Positions 57,201 through 64,000 of a stretch of 64,000 nucleotides of DNA are shown here, in pieces. The DNA is from Prunella strophiata. Lineage: Eukaryota > Chordata > Aves > Passeriformes > Prunellidae. Positions within the stretch are counted from its first letter, which is position 1; the number at the start of each line of letters is the position of its first letter. Position numbers and translations under genes: made by a program. Location of the stretch: positions 1,240,001 through 1,304,000 of the forward strand of contig JAZBQD010000019.1 in NCBI GenBank assembly GCA_036583965.1. Direction: 5' to 3'. The notes beneath the pieces are model-generated. The model did not search any database. It worked only from the letters and a program-made list of their open reading frames with translations, and was not told the DNA's origin.

Positions 57201-60200
57201 CAGAAAGAGTTAAATTTCAATGTTTTTTGACTTTGTATCACATTTCACTCAGATAAATCTTGCTCTACTTACATTTGTAAATAGTTTTTAACAAACAGCA
57301 CCACTCCTCAGAGACCAGATTATGACCAAATATTCAGGAAGGCTTTTGAGAAAAGCTTCTGATTGGAGCTGGATTCATTCCTCCCTGGGGAAAACCAGAC
57401 CTGATCCCACCCAGCCAATCCCTCCATCCACATCTGCTTGTGCTGTGGGAGTCAGGGAGGGCATTTCCAGGGATCTGAGCATGGTGGGAAGCTCCTGGCA
57501 CACCCATCTGCCACCCAGGTGGCACCAAGAGAAAATCAGGAGCAGCAGCTGGAAGGCTTTGGCTGTTCCAACCAAACTCCTGCTGGCCCAGCACAGAGAC
57601 TGTGCCTGAGCAGGGCTGGGTGCCCCCACACCCCAGGGGCAGCAGGCACCAGGCTGTGCAGTTCTTACCTCTCCTTCATCCCCTGCACGGCAACAGGAAT
57701 GGGAAGGGCTCTTCTGCTGGAGGCTTCTCCCTGGGGCTGCCTCTGCTCCCTCCCTGGCACCCTGGGCATCCCCATTGGCCACACAGGGCATGGACTGGCA
57801 AGGAGCTGGGGCAGGAGGGCTCCCAAAAACACCTGGAGGGCAGAACACGGGGTCACAGACTGCTCTGGGATGGAAGGCACATCAAACCATCTCATTCCAG
57901 GGATGCCATGACTGGAATTGTCCATCCAGGAACTGCAACCCTTTCAAACCTAATTCTTTGTATTCCCATTGAACTGGGGATTGTGAGCAATCCAAAACAT
58001 TGTACAGATCTTTTCCCACTCTGCAAAGGCACATTTTCCCTCCTTTCATAACTCAAAGAGACACAGGGGATGATTTTGGGTCTGTGGTACCTTTGCCAAC
58101 AACAGCAACATCTTCAGAAGTGAAACCCAGATTGTTCTTTGGTGCAAAACCAGGCACTGCCTCTGCAGGGCCTGAAAGCACAGAGAGCACTCACTGTCAG
58201 TCATGTTGGTTATTTGGGGTGTGTTTCACCCTCCTAAAATGTCACCCCACACCTGAACTGATCCCTTTCCTGAGCCAGGGTGCTGCCAGGTACTGAAGCC
58301 AGCAGGGTCTGTTGAACAGCCACATGAGGGATGTTCACATCCTGGAGCCAGCCTGGCAGAGCTGGGAATGTTCCCCTGGAGAGGAGAAAAGGCTCCAGGG
58401 AGAGCTCAGAGCCCCTGGCAGGGCCTGGAGGGGCTCCAGGAGAGCTGGAGAGGGACTGGGGACAAGGCATGGAGGGACAGCCTGTGCACACAGCTCCCTC
58501 AGCTCCTTGCCTCCATCCAGCAGAACTGATTAAATTGATTAAAACTGATTAAAACTGATTAAAACTGATTAAACACCAATAATCCCCCACAGCTCAGGGA
58601 CCTGTAGTGCCCTGGCAGGGTGAAACACACCAGCAGCACTTCACCTCAACTCCCACAGGAAAGGAGCTGCTTGCAAGGCCTGGAGCTGCTCCCCTGAGCA
58701 CCCTGAAAGCCCAGTTTGACCCCAGAGCAGCTGGAAAGTTGCCTTGGTTAAGAGCTGGGGGATGTGGGCTCAGTGCCCACACAAGGGGCACTCAGGTCCC
58801 TCAGGTGAGAGTTGACAGGACCATACCTGTGCTGGGGGGATGCTCTGCCCCCTCTGTGTCTCTGGGCCTTGCTGGAGATACTTTCACAGGGTGGGATTTG
58901 CTGCCAAGTGCTGGAAAAGTGTCTGACCTGTTCAGATAAACACATTTTATAGGTGCAATTCTCCACAATGGTCAAAACCCAGCCAAAAACAACAACAGAT
59001 TTCAGTTTCTCCATGGCAAAACTATTGCCAGTATTCCCACAAATGCTCACACTGAGCAGACACAGAATTATTATTATTTGATGAGCAGGTCCATTATGAA
59101 GAACACCCTAAAGAAAACCCTCATGAGGAAACCTTACACTAGGACTAAATTCAGGATACACCCATAAAGTAAGGAATTGTTTGGCCTGGGGATTGATGAT
59201 GCTGGTTCCAGCCTGGCCAAGGAGAGTGACCAAATCCTCCTGCCACAACAGGGGTGAGCTGTTCCCAGCTCAGTGGCCAGCAGGGACATTCACCAGGAAA
59301 ATGCTCTTATCTACTAGAACAACTTTTAAATGATTTTAAATTTCAAATGACTCTCTGGATATGAAAGGTGATGGAACCCAGAGCCAGTGCAATACCCACT
59401 TTTAAGCTCCAAGGAAGGCCCATGCTCCAGGAATGTCCCTAATTCCTGTACCCCATCACCCCTGGCAGTTTAGCAGCAGATAAACCAAACCCTTCCCAAA
59501 ACAAACACCCCAAACCCCCACTCCTGGTGCCCAGCCACAGAGTGTGGGAACAGACACTGCCAGTTTGTGCCAGTGCTCACAAACCCCCTGAGCTGAACTC
59601 CCTGGCATGTTCCTGAGCATTGCAAGGCCTTCAGTGCCACCTGGGATGGACTCTGTCACTTGTCCCAGTTCAGGGTGACTGCCAGGTGCCCCCTCTCCTC
59701 CTGGCTGGCTCAGAACTCCTCTGCCTGAGGATGCAGGGAGGTGCCAAGCACTGGATAATGGACATGGCAATGCTGTACAGAGCCCAAAGCAGCACACCCA
59801 GGGCTCCACTTGACTTCTGAAGGATTCCAGCATTTGAATGTGGGATTTTAAAGGTTATTTTTAAAAATGTGATTCAGCAGTAATGCACACAGGAAGGGAT
59901 GTGAATATAAATGAGTTCTGGGCTGCACAACTGAAAACCTTCTGTTTGTGAATCACTGCAGGCTCCTTCTGCCTCAAACCCCTTTGCTTTTTATGCTCCC
60001 TGTTTTGCTTTCTGTTGTTAATGCAGTTCAGTGTCAGTTATATGGAAGGTTCCCTGCCCATGGCAGGTTGGAATTAGGTGATTTTTCAGGTCCCTTCCAA
60101 CCCAAACCACTCTGGGATTCTGTGAGTCTATAAAAGAAGCTTTAGTACACACAAAAGTATCTTCAGAGCAGAGCTACCAAGAGCTTCATCATGGGCTCTG

Positions 60201-61037
60201 AGAGCAGAGGAGGAGATTTTGGACTGGATAATTTGCAAAATTCCTCAAAACTCTTTTTATTTCATTAAACAATAGTTTATACTGCTCATAACCAACTAGG
60301 TTGTTGCCCTTTATAATCAGAGCAGCATTTGTCACCACCCAATTACTATTTAGAAGAGCTCTGGGAAGGCATTTTAAACTCACAATTATCTCTCAGGAAT
60401 AAATGGAACCAGCTCTTGATCCACAATAAGAAACATTTGCATTGTCTTCCTCTTCTCAACAAACCCAATTCAATTTCCAGGCTGTGGCAACCCAACCTTA
60501 TCCTTCCTCTTCACTCTTGTCCTTCTCACTCCCCTGTTCAGCTCTGGCCATGCTCCTGCAGTGCCAGGGAATGTCTTTATCAAATATTTACTGCCCCTGG
60601 CCCACTGCAGCTTTGTCTTAGAAGCCAGAAAAAAACCAGAAAAATGTCATTAAGCAGCTCTTGTCTTTTTCAGAGAGGAACAGAATTCACATAGAAAAAT
60701 CAGGCTCTTAAGCAAGGCAATCCTATATAAACCTTGTAGCAGTTCAATATCATGATTTAACCAAGGCTGTGTGGGGATCTGAGGTGACACCAAGGGACAC
60801 TCACATCACTCTCCTCCTGGGGGGCAGCGCGGCCACGGGGGAGCCCAGGGACTCGTGGCTGGAAATTCCACTCTCGCCGGTGGAGGCGGCGCCGGGGGAG
60901 GAGCCCTGCGAGGGGCAGTCCCCGCAAAATTCGAGTTTCACCGCGGAGTCGGGGCTCTCCAGCTCGGCCATGCTGCTGCTCAGCTTTGCCCTCTTCTTGG
61001 CTGCGCTGCTCCGCAGGGACCTCAGCGAGTTCTGCAT
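36030..61037 (-). CDS. TOGARAM1: TOGARAM1 (FAM179B), 3' part: central linker, TOG3 and TOG4
   Basis: Crescerin-family protein that regulates microtubules of the ciliary axoneme through TOG domains (family knowledge). Fourteen exons, listed separately, match the C-terminal half. The linker has SLRSLRSSAAKKRAKLSSSM, KLRRKRKEDKEHNHKEQQ and PWERIR. TOG3 spans VTQSPEVLDPAELLPFARPE, KKIEGLNFVRCL and NLRSGVSRAAVVCLGDLFTH to HLADLVQRLGPERLL. A basic spacer has GLGEMPLDTPSAKGRRSQTG. TOG4 spans SARDFRERLRGVRQLLLDTE, IFDAFKPRLHDSNSKV, INMLIPAIVDNNLNSKNPGI and LLQPFCTKAQFLSGKAKQDL. TOG1/TOG2 and the start lie right of the window. An exon between 44514 and 48619 is missing, and the last exon carries a one-base frame break. 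Several exons adjoin minisatellites. Confidence 0.94.
36281..36905. repeat. 78-bp minisatellite containing copies of the TOGARAM1 last-exon acceptor
   Basis: About eight units, each with TTTGAGAGGGGTGCAGCTCC + AGCACCAGCTCTG + AATAAAATATTCATTTAAAT. The GTACAGCTCCGGCACCAGCT part equals the first bases of the real exon at 36253-36280, with its CTGGCAG acceptor. Units near 36345 and 36430 still keep a CTGGCAG/AGCTGTGCC acceptor-like join on the minus strand. Confidence 0.88.
37237..37300 (-). mobile_element. CR1 tail fragment
   Basis: TAGAATCATAGAATGCTGGA and GAGTCCAACTCCTGGCCCTG. Confidence 0.65.
37735..37910 (+). mobile_element. CR1 3' fragment
   Basis: CAGAGCAGCTGTGGCTGCCC to GGATCCCTTCCCACCCAAAC; sense orientation. 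Confidence 0.78.
38309..38395 (-). CDS. TOGARAM1: TOGARAM1 exon, TOG4
   Basis: Encodes DTSLLLQPFCTKAQFLSGKA and KQDLTEKLA; acceptor CCTTTAG, donor GTAAAG. Confidence 0.93.
38682..38901 (-). CDS. TOGARAM1: TOGARAM1 exon, TOG4
   Basis: Encodes IFDAFKPRLHDSNSKVTQVA through DNNLNSKNPGIYAAATNVIQ to ALCQHL; acceptor GTTCCAG, donor GTGAGC. Confidence 0.95.
38990..39085 (+). mobile_element. CR1 3' fragment
   Basis: GGTTGGAAATAAATGTTCTG, CCCTTCTGACCCAAACCAC and GAGATTCTGGGATTTT. Confidence 0.6.
39650..39830 (-). mobile_element. CR1 3' fragment
   Basis: AATCATGGAATCACAGACTG to GGCCTTGGACACTTCCAGGG; a diverged older copy. Confidence 0.72.
40015..40130 (-). mobile_element. LTR-like interspersed repeat, 3' part
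   Basis: AGAATAAAGCAGGGATTTATTC, then CCTTGGGCAGCACAAGAGCC and CAGCCAGGGCTGCACCCAAG. It is the inverted counterpart of 55685-55830, where TTTGAATAAATCCCTGCTTT acts as a poly(A)-signal region. Two copies of this structure suggest an ERV LTR; the family was not determined. Confidence 0.55.
40105..40425. repeat. 32-bp minisatellite, about 10 units
   Basis: Unit GGGCACAAAATGAACCCAAG + ATGGACCAAAAT, spaced exactly 32 bp. It starts within the end of the LTR-like repeat (CACCCAAGATGAACC), so it was probably seeded there. Lies in a TOGARAM1 intron. Confidence 0.93.
40725..40914 (-). CDS. TOGARAM1: TOGARAM1 exon, start of TOG4
   Basis: Encodes ESTEAHEGPRRAAARSALES then EEYARAMVGLLSARDFRERL to LVLTNILR; acceptor CCCACAG, donor GTAACG. 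Confidence 0.9.
41625..41825 (-). mobile_element. CR1 3' fragment
   Basis: AAACCATGGAATGGTTTGGG to GGGCAGCCCCAGCTGCTCTG; a well-preserved copy just before the ERV remnant. Confidence 0.8.
41845..43735 (+). mobile_element. Degenerate endogenous retrovirus remnant (LTR, pol fragment, second LTR start)
   Basis: A GTCCTGGGGTGATCCTTAGT start at 41845 is echoed by TGTCCTGGGGTAATCCATAA at 43691, as expected of two LTR starts. The left LTR would end near 42545, after an AATAAACTG signal at about 42500. Between them, a frame open from 42729 to 43331 shows weak RNase H-like then integrase-like similarity, of ERVL type by my reading. gag, protease and most of pol are absent, and stops follow in the other frames. 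It is a dead remnant in a TOGARAM1 intron, antisense to the gene. The exact class and borders are uncertain. Confidence 0.5.
43990..44160 (+). mobile_element. CR1 3' fragment
   Basis: CCCAGAGCAGCTGTGGCTGC to CCACCCAAACCATTCCATG and ATGCTGTGATTCCAT tail. Confidence 0.8.
44396..44514 (-). CDS. TOGARAM1: TOGARAM1 exon (spacer between TOG3 and TOG4)
   Basis: Encodes GLGEMPLDTPSAKGRRSQTG and SVGHLRSSSTCRDAPIIPD, starting in phase 0; acceptor CTGTGCAG, donor GTAATG. About 135 bp downstream of the 30-mer array edge. Confidence 0.9.
44650..47285. repeat. 2.6-kb 30-bp minisatellite array, about 86 units
   Basis: Unit GAATTCCTGAGGAGCTGGGA + AGGGAATGGA with three frequent variants: TTC/CCC after GAA, AATGG/GCTGG, and GAGG/GAGGG (31 bp). 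It merges at 47285 into a sense CR1 element. It lies exactly where a TOGARAM1 exon is missing. Confidence 0.97.
47286..47560 (+). mobile_element. CR1 element joined to the 30-mer array
   Basis: AGCCTGGAGCAGAGGAGGCT, CAGCAGCAATTTCCCCATGG and a TTTTCCAACCTCAGTGATTC tail. Same subfamily and same 5' join point as the copy at 33985-34325. Confidence 0.82.
47890..47990 (-). mobile_element. CR1 3' fragment
   Basis: TTGTTTGGAAGGGACCTTAA and ACCTCTGCCAAGGGCAGGGA; directly precedes the 59-bp array. Confidence 0.7.
48005..48612. repeat. 59-bp minisatellite abutting a TOGARAM1 exon, about 10 units
   Basis: Unit GTGCCCAGCTCCCAGGAATG + CTCCCAGCCCCTGTCCCACC + CTGTCCCCGGGCACAGCCC. It ends within about 7 bp of the exon at 48619, and the donor region GGGCACACCCGTGCTCACCG resembles the unit edge. 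Confidence 0.93.
48619..48777 (-). CDS. TOGARAM1: TOGARAM1 exon, TOG3 C-terminal part
   Basis: Encodes HLHSAVRRCTAQHLADLVQR to RFAQDSSQQT and ends in phase 2. The following exon in phase 2 is not found. The donor GTGAGC touches a 59-bp minisatellite. Confidence 0.9.
49608..49700 (-). mobile_element. CR1 3' fragment
   Basis: CACAGAATCCCAGACTAGGT and GGTCCAACCCCTGCCATGGG. Confidence 0.75.
50448..50585 (-). mobile_element. CR1 3' fragment
   Basis: AAATCATGGAATCAGCCTGG to GGCCTTGGGCACTGCCAGGG. Confidence 0.75.
51491..51726 (-). CDS. TOGARAM1: TOGARAM1 exon, TOG3
   Basis: Encodes VKNLRSGVSRAAVVCLGDLF through REEVDKALKAMVNNVTPARA to INGGQ; acceptor GTGCAG, donor GTAATT. Confidence 0.95.
52068..52173 (-). 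CDS. TOGARAM1: TOGARAM1 exon, TOG3
   Basis: Encodes EKKIEGLNFVRCLSAYHAPI to LAVAQE; acceptor CACACAG, donor GTTAAA. Confidence 0.92.
52305..52475 (-). mobile_element. CR1 3' fragment
   Basis: CCCAGAATGGCTTGGAGTTC to CTGCTCTGGGCACCCTGTGC. Confidence 0.75.
52762..52890. repeat. 32-bp short tandem repeat, four units
   Basis: GGCTGGGCTGATCATTCCAC + ACAGAGAACCAA repeats four times with few changes. Confidence 0.85.
53160..53290. repeat. Purine-only GAAGAAGCAGAA-type simple repeat
   Basis: A 130-bp almost pure purine stretch on the plus strand (GA/CA-rich triplets), so a polypyrimidine tract in TOGARAM1 transcript sense, inside an intron. Confidence 0.9.
53470..53611 (-). CDS. TOGARAM1: TOGARAM1 exon, start of TOG3
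   Basis: Encodes EEPAGRGRCREPPVTQSPEV to EALALLADHDW; donor GTGCGT. Very GC-rich, unlike the next exon. The acceptor CCCCAG is built from the GGGACA array that starts immediately upstream. Confidence 0.88.
53612..54890. repeat. 14/20-bp GGGACA-type minisatellite abutting a TOGARAM1 exon
   Basis: Two mixed unit lengths, GGGACACAGCGGCA (14) and GGGACAGGGACACAGCGGCA (20), about 70 units, with CGACA, CCTTA and CGTCA variants. It starts at the exon border (53611), so the polypyrimidine tract and acceptor of that exon are array sequence. Frames of several hundred codons on both strands are pure repeat. Confidence 0.97.
54885..55265. repeat. 21-bp GGGACACACCAGCAGTGACA minisatellite, about 18 units
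   Basis: Continues directly from the GGGACA array and shares its GGGACACA core, so it probably arose as a variant of that array. Confidence 0.95.
55355..55410 (-). mobile_element. CR1 tail remnant
   Basis: GGTTCGGGTGGGAAGGAGCT and CCTTGGGCAGGGACACCTCC. Confidence 0.6.
55685..55830 (+). mobile_element. LTR-like interspersed repeat with poly(A) signal
   Basis: GGTCCATCTTGGGTGCAGCC, CTGGCTGGGCTCTTGTGCTG and TTTGAATAAATCCCTGCTTT. Inverted copy of 40015-40130, without the 32-mer array. Confidence 0.55.
56687..56873 (-). CDS. TOGARAM1: TOGARAM1 exon (basic coiled linker)
   Basis: Encodes LKGTLSKSAQEKLRRKRKED, KEEFPWERIRLSMSEPEKL and TAESEDE; acceptor TTTTGCAG, donor GTTTGT (non-consensus after GT). 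Confidence 0.85.
57669..57832 (-). CDS. TOGARAM1: TOGARAM1 exon (linker)
   Basis: Starts with VFGSPPAPAPCQSMPCVANG and ends CRAGDEGE; phase matches both sides. Poorly conserved apart from the GVFGS join. Confidence 0.78.
58091..58171 (-). CDS. TOGARAM1: TOGARAM1 exon (linker)
   Basis: Encodes PAEAVPGFAPKNNLGFTSED and VAVVGK; the SEDxVVVGKG motif matches the family. Acceptor CTTTCAG, donor GTACCA. Confidence 0.85.
58827..58927 (-). CDS. TOGARAM1: TOGARAM1 exon (linker)
   Basis: Encodes SDTFPALGSKSHPVKVSPAR to AEHPPST, in phase with both neighbours (1 + 33 codons + 1); acceptor GAACAG-type TGTTCAG variant, donor GTATGG. Confidence 0.82.
60035..60130 (+). mobile_element. CR1 3' fragment
   Basis: GGAAGGTTCCCTGCCCATGG to CCTTCCAACCCAAACCACTC and GGGATTCTGTGAGTCTA. 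Confidence 0.78.
60805..61037 (-). CDS. TOGARAM1: TOGARAM1 exon (linker), first in window
   Basis: Acceptor CTGTCCAG; encodes MQNSLRSLRSSAAKKRAKLS to LGSPVAALPPRRRV; donor AT|GTGAGT. GC-rich second half. Confidence 0.92.
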
Positions 61038-61239
61038 CTGGACAGCGGGGAAAGGACAGAAAACCACCTCACGAACAAAAGAACACCTCACTGCAGAGGG
61101 AAGAGCTTTTCTCAGCTAAGTAAAGTCTGAGAGTTCAGCCCAGTCCACGGGGTGCACAAGGCCCTGCTGGGCAGTGTGATCAGCACACAGCCGGTTTTGG
61201 GGGGATTATTGGGGGATTGTAGGGATCCCTCTCCTGGTT

Positions 61240-61440
61240 TCACACAGGTTGGAAGAGACCTTCAAGATCGAGTCCAACCCAGCCCCAACAGCTCAACTAA
61301 ACCCTGGCACCCAGTGCCCCATCCAGGCTTTGTTAAACACACCCAGGGATGGTTTAAAACCACCTCCCCCAGGCAGCCATTCCAGAACTTTATCACTCTT
61401 TCCATAAAGAACTTTTTCCTAATAACCAACCTAAATTTCC
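61240..61440 (-). mobile_element. CR1 fragment (second subfamily)
   Basis: CACAGGTTGGAAGAGACCTT, AGTCCAACCCAGCCCCAACA and TTTTTCCTAATAACCAACCT; same type as 11645-11870. Confidence 0.78.
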
Positions 61441-61704
61441 CTTGGCACAGCTTAAGGCTGTGTCCTCTGGTTGTGTCAGTGCTGCCTGTTTCATTTCACA
61501 AGAACAATTATCCTGTGAGCAAACACAGCTCCACAGCAGTGCTGTACCCCAGCTTCCCCTGCAGAGCACAGGGACAGATTCCTGCTGGACCACAGCAACT
61601 GCTGCGTGCTTTCCAGGGCTTAAAGCTGCCAGGTTTTTTGGGGATGGCTGCCAGCACACAGGGGGACCTCAGCCTTTCCCCAGCAAATCTGCACATCCTA
61701 GAAA

Positions 61705-61900
61705 CAACCATGGAATGGCTTGGAAAGGACCTTAAGGATCATCCCATCCACCCCTCCCAGTGTCCCAGGCTGCTCCAGCCTGGCCTTGGGCACTGCCAGG
61801 GATGCAGGGGCAGCCACAGCTGCTCTGGGAATTCATGCCAGACCCTCCCAGCCAGGAATTCCTTCCCAATATCCCATCTAAACCTCCTCTAAATCATGCA
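61705..61900 (-). mobile_element. CR1 3' fragment
   Basis: AACCATGGAATGGCTTGGAA to TTCCCAATATCCCATCTAAA; ends just before the 21-mer array. Confidence 0.78.
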
Positions 61901-61912
61901 ATCATGCCCCAG

Positions 61913-64000
61913 CTGCAGGGGGGGCTTCTCCAGCTGCAGGGAATGCTTCTCCAGCTGCAGGGGGGGCTTCTCCAGCTGCAGGGGGGGCTTCTCCAGCTGC
62001 AGGGGGGGCTTCTCCAGCTGCAGGGGGGGCTTCTCCAGCTGCAGGGAATGCTTCTCCAGCTGCAGGGAATGCTTCTCCAGCTGCAGGGGGGGCTTCTCCA
62101 GCTGCAGGGGGGGCTTCTCCAGCTGCAGGGGGGGCTTCTCCAGCTGCAGGGGGGGCTTCTCCAGCTGCAGGGAATGCTTCTCCAGCTGCAGGGGGGGCTT
62201 CTCCAGCTGCAGGGGGGGCTTCTCCAGCTGCAGGGAATGCTTCTCCAGCTGCAGGGGGGGCTTCTCCAGCTGCAGGGAATGCTTCTCCAGCTGCAGGGGG
62301 GGCTTCTCCAGCTGCAGGGAATGCTTCTCCAGCTGCAGGGGGGGCTTCTCCAGCTGCAGGGAATGCTTCTCCAGCTGCAGGGAATGCTTCTCCAGCTGCA
62401 GGGAATGCTTCTCCAGCTGCAGGGAATGCTTCTCCAGCTGCAGGGGGGGCTTCTCCAGCTGCAGGGAATGCTTCTCCAGCTGCAGGGAATGCTTCTCCAG
62501 CTGCAGGGAATGCTTCTCCAGCTGCAGGGGGGGCTTCTCCAGCTGCAGGGGGGGCTTCTCCAGCTGCAGGGGGGGCTTCTCCAGCTGCAGGGGGGGCTTC
62601 TCCAGCTGCAGGGAATGCTTCTCCAGCTGCAGGGGGGGCTTCTCCAGCTGCAGGGGGGGCTTCTCCAGCTGCAGGGAATGCTTCTCCAGCTGCAGGGAAT
62701 GCTTCTCCAGCTGCAGGGAATGCTTCTCCAGCTGCAGGGAATGCTTCTCCAGCTGCAGGGAATGCTTCTCCAGCTGCAGGGAATGCTTCTCCAGCTGCAG
62801 GGAATGCTTCTCCAGCTGCAGGGAATGCTTCTCCAGCTGCAGGGAATGCTTCTCCAGCTGCAGGGAATGCTTCTCCAGCTGCAGGGGGGGCTTCTCCAGC
62901 TGCAGGGAATGCTTCTCCAGCTGCAGGGAATGCTTCTCCAGCTGCAGGGGGGGCTTCTCCAGCTGCAGGGAATGCTTCTCCAGCTGCAGGGAATGCTTCT
63001 CCAGCTGCAGGGAATGCTTCTCCAGCTGCAGGGAATGCTTCTCCAGCTGCAGGGAATGCTTCTCCAGCTGCAGGGAATGCTTCTCCAGCTGCAGGGAATG
63101 CTTCTCCAGCTGCAGGGAATGCTTCTCCAGCTGCAGGGAATGCTTCTCCAGCTGCAGGGAATGCTTCTCCAGCTGCAGGGAATGCTTCTCCAGCTGCAGG
63201 GGGGGCTTCTCCAGCTGCAGGGGGGGCTTCTCCAGCTGCAGGGAATGCTTCTCCAGCTGCAGGGAATGCTTCTCCAGCTGCAGGGAATGCTTCTCCAGCT
63301 GCAGGGAATGCTTCTCCAGCTGCAGGGGGGGCTTCTCCAGCTGCAGGGGGGGCTTCTCCAGCTGCAGGGGGGGCTTCTCCAGCTGCAGGGGGGGCTTCTC
63401 CAGCTGCAGGGAATGCTTCTCCAGCTGCAGGGAATGCTTCTCCAGCTGCAGGGAATGCTTCTCCAGCTGCAGGGAATGCTTCTCCAGCTGCAGGGAATGC
63501 TTCTCCAGCTGCAGGGAATGCTTCTCCAGCTGCAGGGGGGGCTTCTCCAGCTGCAGGGGGGGCTTCTCCAGCTGCAGGGGGGGCTTCTCCAGCTGCAGGG
63601 AATGCTTCTCCAGCTGCAGGGAATGCTTCTCCAGCTGCAGGGGGGGCTTCTCCAGCTGCAGGGAATGCTTCTCCAGCTGCAGGGAATGCTTCTCCAGCTG
63701 CAGGGAATGCTTCTCCAGCTGCAGGGAATGCTTCTCCAGCTGCAGGGAATGCTTCTCCAGCTGCAGGGAATGCTTCTCCAGCTGCAGGGGGGGCTTCTCC
63801 AGCTGCAGGGGGGGCTTCTCCAGCTGCAGGGAATGCTTCTCCAGCTGCAGGGAATGCTTCTCCAGCTGCAGGGGGGGCTTCTCCAGCTGCAGGGAATGCT
63901 TCTCCAGCTGCAGGGAATGCTTCTCCAGCTGCAGGGGGGGCTTCTCCAGCTGCAGGGAATGCTTCTCCAGCTGCAGGGGGGGCTTCTCCAGCTGCAGGGG
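61913..64000. repeat. 21-bp minisatellite array with two variants, about 99 units, open at window end
   Basis: Unit CTTCTCCAGCTGCAGGGAATG, or with GGGGGGG replacing GGGAATG. Nearly every unit is one of these two forms and all keep the CAGCTG/CTGCAG palindromes. It lies in a TOGARAM1 intron upstream of the exon at 61037 and runs past the window edge. Confidence 0.98.

Overview
The window looks like nuclear DNA from a bird, most likely a songbird. It carries more than 30 short 3' fragments of CR1 LINEs, endogenous-retrovirus LTR pieces, CpG-island promoters, GT-AG introns and many GC-rich minisatellites. The gene order and orientations FANCM / FKBP3 / PRPF39 / TOGARAM1 match the conserved vertebrate block on human 14q21 (known synteny), read here in reverse. 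No prokaryotic feature is present.

Layout from left to right. (1) 362-4172 (+): the last three coding exons of a SOUL/HEBP-family heme-binding protein gene; its 5' end lies outside the window. One of its introns holds a near-identical 959-bp tandem duplication with borders in CR1. (2) 8441-13323 (-): only the first part of FANCM, exons 1-4, covering helicase motifs I, II and III. Exons 3 and 4 are present twice in tandem, and one exon-3 copy is a base short. I find no later FANCM exon before the SOUL gene. A solo LTR lies in FANCM intron 1. (3) 13738-17561 (+): complete FKBP3 (FKBP25), seven coding exons, 225 aa, sharing a CpG-island bidirectional promoter with FANCM. (4) 18446-33760 (-): complete PRPF39, 13 coding exons, 666 aa, tail to tail with FKBP3. 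One intron encodes an 86-nt box C/D snoRNA (probably SNORD127). (5) 35069-61037 (-): the 3' part of TOGARAM1 (FAM179B): 14 coding exons for the central linker, TOG3 and TOG4. The 5' exons lie beyond the right edge. One expected exon is not found, in an interval mostly filled by a 2.6-kb 30-mer array, and the last exon appears to be shifted by one base.

The most distinctive feature is how the minisatellites are placed. Arrays of 20-, 59-, 78- and about 108/140-bp units sit directly on exon borders. In PRPF39 and TOGARAM1 the amplified unit contains a copy of the exon edge and its splice site. A 30-mer array occurs at two loci in opposite orientation, each time joined to the same part of a CR1 element. 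A 21-mer array with two alternating variants fills the last 2.1 kb and runs off the window.

The five genes are separately transcribed eukaryotic genes: heme binding, Fanconi-anaemia DNA repair, a nuclear prolyl isomerase, U1-snRNP-linked splicing, and ciliary microtubule regulation. Nothing suggests a joint pathway, and I see no convincing novel multi-gene system. The unusual content is structural: exon-edge amplification, the rearranged FANCM locus and the array-disrupted TOGARAM1.
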